A DNA stretch of 11,969 nucleotides, from positions 1 to 11,969 of the forward strand of contig DYRE01000038.1 of the NCBI GenBank assembly GCA_020718965.1, read 5' to 3'. The DNA comes from Desulfomonile tiedjei. Lineage in GTDB: Bacteria; Desulfobacterota; Desulfomonilia; Desulfomonilales; Desulfomonilaceae. Both the position numbers and the translations under genes were made by a program. Under the pieces are notes generated by a model. That model was not told where the DNA came from. It saw nothing but the letters and a program-made list of their open reading frames with translations, and did no database searches. The first letter of the stretch is position 1. Each line of letters opens with the position of its first letter. Below, piece after piece: positions 7,030 through 11,969 of the stretch.

Positions 7030-9123
7030 CTAGTTATCGGGGGCAATATGCTCGGTAAATCCTCCTTCAAGGATTTCATTACCCTGAGCTATCACCCAGT
7101 CGAATATTTCCGCCTCATTCAACCTTACTTTGATTCCTTTGCGAAGATCTTTACGTAACAAAGGAGCGTTCTCGAGAGAACCAACAATGGACTTCCCCCT
7201 CCAAGCGTCCAGAGAAACCCACATCCATTCGTATTGACCCCCTTGGGCTGGAAAGCCTACCTTGACAGCGTGAGTGTGATCCGTGGACAAGTCTGCATCC
7301 TGGAAACTTTTTCTGAATATATCGAGGTTGCTGCGCGCCGTGCGATGCGCTTCCAGGATTCGTTGTTTCAAGTCTATCAAATCTTGACTCAGGACTCCCA
7401 CGCAAGCTTCGTTTCTATTAGAGTCCAAACTGATCTTTTCTTTAGGTTTAGCAATTTGATCGGGAAATCCTTTAAACTGATTTAAAGAATCAATCAATGC
7501 TGAGTCGGTCATCGGTTCACTTCCCTCTATATATGGAAATACTCTAAAACTTCCAGCGGGGAAATGGCCTTCAGTGTCTGACTTTCTGTAATCAAGTGAG
7601 CACATCACCGACGAATCACGCAATCTCAGTGGCTGTGATATCTGGGATGACTCGGTTCTCATTCCCACCAGAGTCTCACAAGCGCTCAAGATGAGTCTCA
7701 CCGCTGAAGAACTGTATTCTCTGGGAACACATTCGATCTCCACATCCGGAAGGCCAAACTTGTGCATCCCGTGACTATGGGCCCAAATGACGCCTTTCTC
7801 GTCCAAAAGCTCCACCAGAATGTTGGATCTGATCATTTGCCCGCCGTCGTCGTACAAGTGCCGTTCCCAAGCTTTTCTACCCCAAAGCGCATGCGAAACC
7901 GCATCCTGTATCACGCCACCCGAGACGTCTCTTACCGCTTCAACAAATCTCGCAAGAAAACTGACGTTTTCCCTGGCAAGCTCAGCGACATCTGAGAATC
8001 TAACCCGAATTATCATCTGGGAATTTTTCAGAACTCCATAGTCGGTGGCGTCCAATTCCCTGGCGTTAAATTCCAACAGTTCCAAAGGATATTCGAACAG
8101 TTCACCAGCTTCTTCGCGGAGGATGTAGTCGATAGTGAGTTTCTGCTTGGCGATCAGATTCTCTAGATTTTCCAGCTCCCTAGACCTGTTTTGCCTGTTA
8201 ACCGGTTGCTGTAAAAAACTCCTCTTGAGCTGTTCCCAACTAGGAATGCTACAGGTTTGAGAATAAACCCAATACTCACAATGACTGATCCATAGTGTCG
8301 ATTCGAGGTTTATACTGGAGACCAGTTTAACATCCGATGGATTAGTATGAGCAGAATTATTTCCAGGTATAGAGTTCGGGACACTTGGTCTGGCCGAAGA
8401 AACCAGTGATCTGGCCCGATCACCGATTGCCTTTAGACTTTCTCGACCGGGCATTGAAAAAAGCTTGTTAAATGGGACTTTACCAGTGAGGATTGCTCCA
8501 AAATTCAAGGAAGGCCCACCTGTAAGCTCCCTTCTGGCCTTTCGAATGATTCTATTTTTGCTGTTTATGTATGCTTTTGAATTCAGAAATTGGGCCGCAT
8601 CTTCCTTCCTGCCTACCCTAATTAAAGCTATACTGAGCCTCCCAATATCATCATCCCCGGGATCTAATCCCTGGGATAGACGTATGCCTGCCCGGATGGC
8701 TTCGTCATATTTCTCCTGAATCATCAGCGACTTCAGGAGCGCTTGAAGGACTTCCTTGTCATTCTCATTCTGGACCAAAGCCTTTTCCAGAAATTCCTCA
8801 GCTTTCTTGGCTTCACCAACTGAGGCGTATCCAAGGCCCAAGGCCCGAATACTATTTTCAGGGGCTCCATATTTTCTTACAAGTGTCTCCAGGGCACACA
8901 CTACTTCTCTGTTAATCTCTCCACCATTAAGAATTCGACTTGAGAAGGCGAGGATCTTCAGTCTCACATCTTCTGGAATCGAATCAACCGCCACAGGTTC
9001 CCATGTTTTTGGAATTCTGGCGTGACAGTGTGGACAATTGAGAAAGTCTTCGGCTATGTTTAGGAACCTTTCGTCAGAAAGGCTTTGGAGATAACCACAG
9101 TCGGGGCAACGGACCTGGACCAT
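7030..9123 (-). CDS. Zinc-ribbon / TPR-like / DUF2314-like mosaic protein, function unknown
   Basis: This is a 697-residue protein with no signal peptide or membrane segment, so probably cytoplasmic. The N-terminus is a zinc ribbon with CPDC (Cys6, Cys9) and CPHC (Cys30, Cys33). Residues about 85-182 form TPR-like helix pairs (for example AEEFLEKALVQNENDKEVL, then YDEAIRAGIRLSQ). A polar, Ser/Pro/Asn-rich linker follows to about 270. Residues about 275-580 are a mixed alpha/beta region I cannot assign. The last 105 residues resemble DUF2314: an ARSNLDIFRKSF helix, then YEWMWVSL, GSLENAP and AEIFDWVI. The start is taken at 9123 because AGGAG sits 7 bases before this ATG; an in-frame TTG at 9138 would precede that site. 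It is transcribed alone, convergent with the CaiB-like gene and divergent from asnB. No catalytic motif is evident. Confidence 0.85.
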   Translation of the reverse strand: MVQVRCPDCGYLQSLSDERFLNIAEDFLNCPHCHARIPKTWEPVAVDSIPEDVRLKILAFSSRILNGGEINREVVCALETLVRKYGAPENSIRALGLGYASVGEAKKAEEFLEKALVQNENDKEVLQALLKSLMIQEKYDEAIRAGIRLSQGLDPGDDDIGRLSIALIRVGRKEDAAQFLNSKAYINSKNRIIRKARRELTGGPSLNFGAILTGKVPFNKLFSMPGRESLKAIGDRARSLVSSARPSVPNSIPGNNSAHTNPSDVKLVSSINLESTLWISHCEYWVYSQTCSIPSWEQLKRSFLQQPVNRQNRSRELENLENLIAKQKLTIDYILREEAGELFEYPLELLEFNARELDATDYGVLKNSQMIIRVRFSDVAELARENVSFLARFVEAVRDVSGGVIQDAVSHALWGRKAWERHLYDDGGQMIRSNILVELLDEKGVIWAHSHGMHKFGLPDVEIECVPREYSSSAVRLILSACETLVGMRTESSQISQPLRLRDSSVMCSLDYRKSDTEGHFPAGSFRVFPYIEGSEPMTDSALIDSLNQFKGFPDQIAKPKEKISLDSNRNEACVGVLSQDLIDLKQRILEAHRTARSNLDIFRKSFQDADLSTDHTHAVKVGFPAQGGQYEWMWVSLDAWRGKSIVGSLENAPLLRKDLRKGIKVRLNEAEIFDWVIAQGNEILEGGFTEHIAPDN

Positions 9124-9171
9124 ATCATAACTCCTCAATAAAATGGCGCCTGACGAACGTGAGCCATGAGC

Positions 9172-9190
9172 AAAGTTGAACGAAAACTTT
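9172..9190. repeat. Inverted repeat AAAGTT-(7)-AACTTT in a divergent promoter region
   Basis: Two perfect 6-bp arms flank a 7-nt centre about 50 bp upstream of the 697-aa protein gene. It could be an operator or a leader hairpin for the leftward gene. Arms this short and A/T-rich can arise by chance. Confidence 0.3.
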
Positions 9191-9196
9191 CATAAT

Positions 9197-9225
9197 TTAA
9201 TACAAATGTCAAATTATTATATACT
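9197..9225 (+). promoter_or_regulatory. Candidate promoter for the asparagine synthase gene
   Basis: TTAATA (9197-9202) and TATACT (9220-9225) are 17 bases apart, matching consensus at 4 of 6 and 5 of 6 positions. Transcription would begin near 9232, with a leader of about 48 nt. The whole 9183-9250 stretch is strongly AT-rich, including the palindrome TAATTAATTA at 9225-9234, so other hexamer pairs could also score. Confidence 0.3.
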
Positions 9226-9279
9226 AATTAATTATATATACGATATTTAGAATTGCGAGTGATCTGAAGAGGATAATAA

Positions 9280-11133
9280 ATGTGTGGAATTACAGGTATT
9301 GTTGACTATACCAAAGCTCCAGATGAATACGTGTTGAAAAACATGACGAACGCGCTCGCGCACAGAGGACCGGACGCTGGTGGATACTGCAACTTCAAAG
9401 ATTGCGTATTGGGACACAGGAGATTGTCCATAATCGATCTAAGCGAATCCGCCAATCAGCCAATGATTTCAGATGATGGACTGACTGCAATAGTTTTTAA
9501 CGGTGAAATCTATAATTTCAAGATCCTGCGTGAATTACTTGAATCAAGGGGTCAGATATTTAGAACCAAATCCGACACTGAAGTCTTGTTGAGACTATAC
9601 ATCGATCAAAAGTTCAAAATGCTCACACAGCTTAATGGAATGTTCAGTTTCGCAATTTGGGATGAAAGGGAGAAGTTACTTTTCCTGGCCAGGGATCGGA
9701 TGGGAAAGAAGCCTCTTTATTACTCACACTCGGGCAAACGCATATCGTTCTCTTCCGAGATTAGTTCTTTAATTAAGGACCCGACTATATCGCGCTCGAT
9801 TGATCCACAGGCTATGTCAGAGTATTTCTTATATGATTTTATTCCAGCCCCCCATACGATATTTTCGCAGATACGGAAATTGCCTGCGGCGCACATGGCT
9901 GTTGTGGACCCATCAGGAGTCAAGGTCTCACGATACTGGACTCCACCCGAACCGGATCCTGGCGCCAACTATGAGGAATCCAAATCTTCTTTGCTTGAAA
10001 TTCTGACCGATTCTACCAACAAAAGATTGGTTGCTGATGTTCCACTTGGGGCGTTTCTGAGTGGCGGCATAGACTCAACCATAGTTGCGGCGCTCATGTC
10101 AAAATCAGCATCTGAGAGAGTCAGAACCTTTAGCATTTCTTTCCCCGGCACCTCCCATGACGAATCCAGATGGTCAAAGCTGGCGTCCAGGTCAGTTGGT
10201 TCAGATCATAGTGAACACAGGGTAGATTTCAAGATCGAAGATCTTTTTACAAAACTCGTGACTCACTTTGGCGAACCTTTTGGGGATTCATCCGCAATTC
10301 CTACATGGAGACTTTGTCAGGAAACTAAGAAGGGCGTCACTGTGGCCCTTTCCGGTGACGGTGGGGACGAGCTTTTTGGAGGATATGAGCGATATGTCGC
10401 TCGTAGAATGCAAAATATCTATGACTGTCTACCCAAAATATTCAGAACAAAAATAATTGAGCCTTTGATCTTGAACACCAGAGCCAGCACTGACTACTAC
10501 GGTTTCAGTATGACAAAGAAGTTAAAACTATTTATTGAAGCTTCCAATCGAATAAGAACGGATAGTTCGGCTTTGACACCCCAAACATTCACGCGTGACC
10601 AAGTCAATAGATTAACCGGCCTTAGTTATGACCCGGGTCTCGATCCGGCGATAGATCATGCAGAAAAATTGATGAATCTTGATCCTGTTAGCAAAATGAT
10701 GTTCACAGATTTACAGACTTATCTTTCTGAAGACATCCTGACAAAGGTTGATCGAACTAGTATGGCTCATGCTCTGGAAGTCAGAAGCCCTTTCCTGGAT
10801 TATCGTCTTGTCGAATTCGCTTGCAGGCTTCCTCTTGGCTTCAAAATTCGGGGAAGAACTACGAAAAGGATACTCCGTGACGCCGCCCAAGATCTGGTAC
10901 CCTCGGCTATAATGAAACGACCCAAGCAGGGCTTCCAGGTACCCCTGGGTAAATGGTTCAAGGAATCATTGAAGCATTGGGCAGAACAGCGTTTGTTCGA
11001 ATCCTCAGATCGACTTCTCAACAGGCAAGTTGTCGAGCAACTGTGGAAAGATCACCAGGAAAACAGGGCTGACAATGCGTCAAAAATTTGGCTTATTCTG
11101 TTCTTTCACGAATGGAATGATCAATTTGCTTAA
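9280..11133 (+). CDS. asnB: Asparagine synthase (glutamine-hydrolysing)
   Basis: This enzyme makes asparagine from aspartate, ATP and glutamine in the cytoplasm. It has 617 residues, longer than the about 554 of E. coli AsnB and typical of the larger Bacillus-like form. The N-terminal glutaminase has nucleophile Cys2 (MCGITGIV), HRGPD (28-32), NGE (74-76, oxyanion Asn74/Gly75) and SDTE (98-101). The synthetase domain has the PP-loop SGGIDS (261-266), SGDGGDELFGGY (358-369) and EVRSPFLD (500-507). All key residues are present. GAAGAGGA ends 6 bases before the ATG, and Cys2 must follow the start directly, which fixes it. Such enzymes may also amidate other carboxylates in cell-surface or secondary metabolism, but no such neighbours are visible here, so ordinary asparagine synthesis is the simplest reading. 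Confidence 0.96.
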   Translation: MCGITGIVDYTKAPDEYVLKNMTNALAHRGPDAGGYCNFKDCVLGHRRLSIIDLSESANQPMISDDGLTAIVFNGEIYNFKILRELLESRGQIFRTKSDTEVLLRLYIDQKFKMLTQLNGMFSFAIWDEREKLLFLARDRMGKKPLYYSHSGKRISFSSEISSLIKDPTISRSIDPQAMSEYFLYDFIPAPHTIFSQIRKLPAAHMAVVDPSGVKVSRYWTPPEPDPGANYEESKSSLLEILTDSTNKRLVADVPLGAFLSGGIDSTIVAALMSKSASERVRTFSISFPGTSHDESRWSKLASRSVGSDHSEHRVDFKIEDLFTKLVTHFGEPFGDSSAIPTWRLCQETKKGVTVALSGDGGDELFGGYERYVARRMQNIYDCLPKIFRTKIIEPLILNTRASTDYYGFSMTKKLKLFIEASNRIRTDSSALTPQTFTRDQVNRLTGLSYDPGLDPAIDHAEKLMNLDPVSKMMFTDLQTYLSEDILTKVDRTSMAHALEVRSPFLDYRLVEFACRLPLGFKIRGRTTKRILRDAAQDLVPSAIMKRPKQGFQVPLGKWFKESLKHWAEQRLFESSDRLLNRQVVEQLWKDHQENRADNASKIWLILFFHEWNDQFA

Positions 11134-11154
11134 ACAACACCGGGGATAATATTA

Positions 11155-11184
11155 GGCTGGACCTATTTTTTTGCCCAGTTTTTT
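11155..11184 (+). terminator. Weak possible intrinsic terminator after asnB
   Basis: CTGG (11157-11160) can pair with CCAG (11175-11178), extended by two G-T wobbles, and is followed by a run of six T (11179-11184). The stem is only 4 bp with a 14-nt loop, so termination would be inefficient. It lies 24 bp after the asnB stop. I report it mainly because of the T tract. Confidence 0.25.
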
Positions 11185-11274
11185 CTCTAACCCGTCATCC
11201 AGATTGACTTCGATGGAGGTTGCGATTATACCGTTGCAAACTGCTGGTTAACCGAGGTGATCAAGGTGGAAAAG

Positions 11275-11625
11275 ATGGAAAACGAACAGGGTCAGCAAAA
11301 GGGGCGTTCGAACATATCATACGCAATCATGTCACTGATTTTTCCCGGCATGGGGCAAATAGTTCGGGGAAGGATTCTAGCGGGCCTGCTTTTTCTAATG
11401 AATGTAATCCTGTATTTGGCCCCGCTGGCTTTCGTACCCCAAAACACAGAATATGATATAAAAACGCCATCTTTGTTGATCGCTCTGATTATATGGGCAG
11501 GATCATCCTTGGACGCGTTCATTTATCGCAGTTCGTTTCTCATTATGGCCCTTCTTGTTTCTCTACTGAGTTTCGGGGCCGGCTTTTTTGGATCTTTTCT
11601 AATTCTTCCCAATTTGGACATATAG
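11275..11625 (+). CDS. Small multi-spanning membrane protein, unknown function
   Basis: From the ATG at 11275 it has 116 residues. A short polar N-terminus (MENEQGQQKGRS) precedes a segment with the motif IFPGMGQIVRGR (about 22-33). Hydrophobic spans follow at about 34-54, 66-84 and 88-111. The PGxGQ-x-x-x-G-R pattern recurs in small TM2-like membrane proteins; none has a function I can cite with confidence. The start is ambiguous: AAGGTGG lies 5 bases before the ATG, but GAGGTGATC (11254-11262) also supports a GTG at 11266, which would add three residues, and a GTG at 11257 is in frame too. It sits 141 bp after asnB and 47 bp before a peptide-transporter ATPase gene on the same strand. Confidence 0.75.
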   Translation: MENEQGQQKGRSNISYAIMSLIFPGMGQIVRGRILAGLLFLMNVILYLAPLAFVPQNTEYDIKTPSLLIALIIWAGSSLDAFIYRSSFLIMALLVSLLSFGAGFFGSFLILPNLDI

Positions 11626-11672
11626 AGGCACAATGTTTTGATCAGTTACTTTAATGGTTTATCGGCACTAAA

Positions 11673-11969
11673 ATGGCGCAAGGGTCTATGCTACTCGAAA
11701 TCAGACATCTGAAAGTTATCTTCAATTCCGATAGAGGACTGGCCGTAGCGGTCAACGATGTGAATCTGAACCTGGACAAAGGGCAGACGCTAGGAGTGGT
11801 TGGGGAGTCCGGCTGTGGAAAGAGCGTTACAGCTTTGTCCATAATGCGTCTGATCGCCTCTCCGCCGGGAATGATCGCAGACGGAGAAATATTATTCGAA
11901 GGCAGAGATTTACTAAAACTTTCCTCTACTGAAATGCGTTCAGTGAGAGGTGATGACATCTCCATGGTT
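11673..11969 (+). CDS. Oligopeptide/dipeptide ABC transporter ATP-binding protein, DppD/OppD type (partial, 3' end beyond window)
   Basis: This is the N-terminal 99 residues of a cytoplasmic ATPase that energises peptide or nickel-type import. It shows LLEIRHLKVIFNSDRG, then Walker A GESGCGKS (44-51) followed by VTALSIMRL, and GEILFEGRDLLKLSSTEM, ending just before the expected Q-loop (ISMV, normally followed by FQEP). This wording is characteristic of the DppD/OppD subfamily. The frame is open to the window edge. The ATG at 11673 has no clear ribosome binding site; an ATG at 11688, preceded by AAGGG 4 bases upstream, would still keep the whole domain and may be the true start. The partner DppF-like ATPase, permeases and binding protein should lie nearby but are not in the window. 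Confidence 0.92.
   Translation, partial: MAQGSMLLEIRHLKVIFNSDRGLAVAVNDVNLNLDKGQTLGVVGESGCGKSVTALSIMRLIASPPGMIADGEILFEGRDLLKLSSTEMRSVRGDDISMV

Noticed and set aside
7762..8041. Two overlapping plus-strand open frames inside the 697-aa protein gene
   Set aside because: They oppose a long continuous minus-strand gene with a good ribosome binding site and show no domain-like composition.
9207..9212. Perfect TTGACA on the minus strand as -35 of the 697-aa protein gene
   Set aside because: No -10-like hexamer occurs at 16-18 bp; the nearest, TATGAA, is only 12 bp away.
11220..11456. 78-codon frame overlapping the small membrane protein gene
   Set aside because: It has no ribosome binding site or recognisable composition, while the overlapping frame encodes clear membrane spans.

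Overview
The window looks like chromosomal DNA of a moderate-GC anaerobic or metabolically versatile Gram-negative bacterium. A deltaproteobacterial (Desulfobacterota, Desulfomonile/Syntrophales-like) origin is my best guess, from the gene mix: a DUF3417-type glucan phosphorylase, a CaiB/racemase-family acyl-CoA enzyme, a zinc-ribbon/TPR/DUF2314 protein and oligopeptide-type ABC genes. This is an inference from gene style, not from a marker gene. I see no rRNA, tRNA, CRISPR array, insertion sequence or phage gene.

Layout. (1) Positions 1-2033, minus strand: a compact operon reading leftwards off the window. It holds a TetR-family regulator, a secreted NMT1/SsuA-type substrate-binding protein and the first 140 codons of its ABC ATPase. 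The permease is not visible and should lie beyond the left edge. (2) Positions 2034-2256: a divergent intergenic region rich in signals. It has a likely sigma70-type promoter for the tetR gene with a GGTCA/TGACC palindrome just downstream of the -10, a perfect 12-bp tandem repeat, and a 22-bp dyad in front of the rightward gene. (3) Positions 2257-6935, plus strand: alpha-glucan phosphorylase, an aldo/keto reductase 26 bp downstream, then an alpha-methylacyl-CoA racemase-like CaiB/BaiF protein after a 96-bp gap. (4) Positions 7030-9123, minus strand: a 697-aa mosaic protein with an N-terminal zinc ribbon, TPR-like helices, an unrecognised middle region and a C-terminal DUF2314-like domain, convergent with the previous block. 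(5) Positions 9124-9279: an AT-rich divergent promoter region. (6) Positions 9280-11969, plus strand: glutamine-hydrolysing asparagine synthase, a small multi-spanning membrane protein, and the first 99 codons of a DppD/OppD-type peptide ABC transporter ATPase that runs off the right edge.

How they work together. The left operon is a self-contained uptake system whose regulator probably represses its own promoter; its ligand cannot be read from the sequence. The phosphorylase releases glucose-1-phosphate from storage glucan. I see no pathway logic that joins it to the aldo/keto reductase and the acyl-CoA enzyme, so they may share only a transcript. The right-hand genes look like separate housekeeping units. 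No obvious defence, toxin or mobile system is present. The least explained items are the 697-aa protein and the regulatory cluster at 2075-2204.
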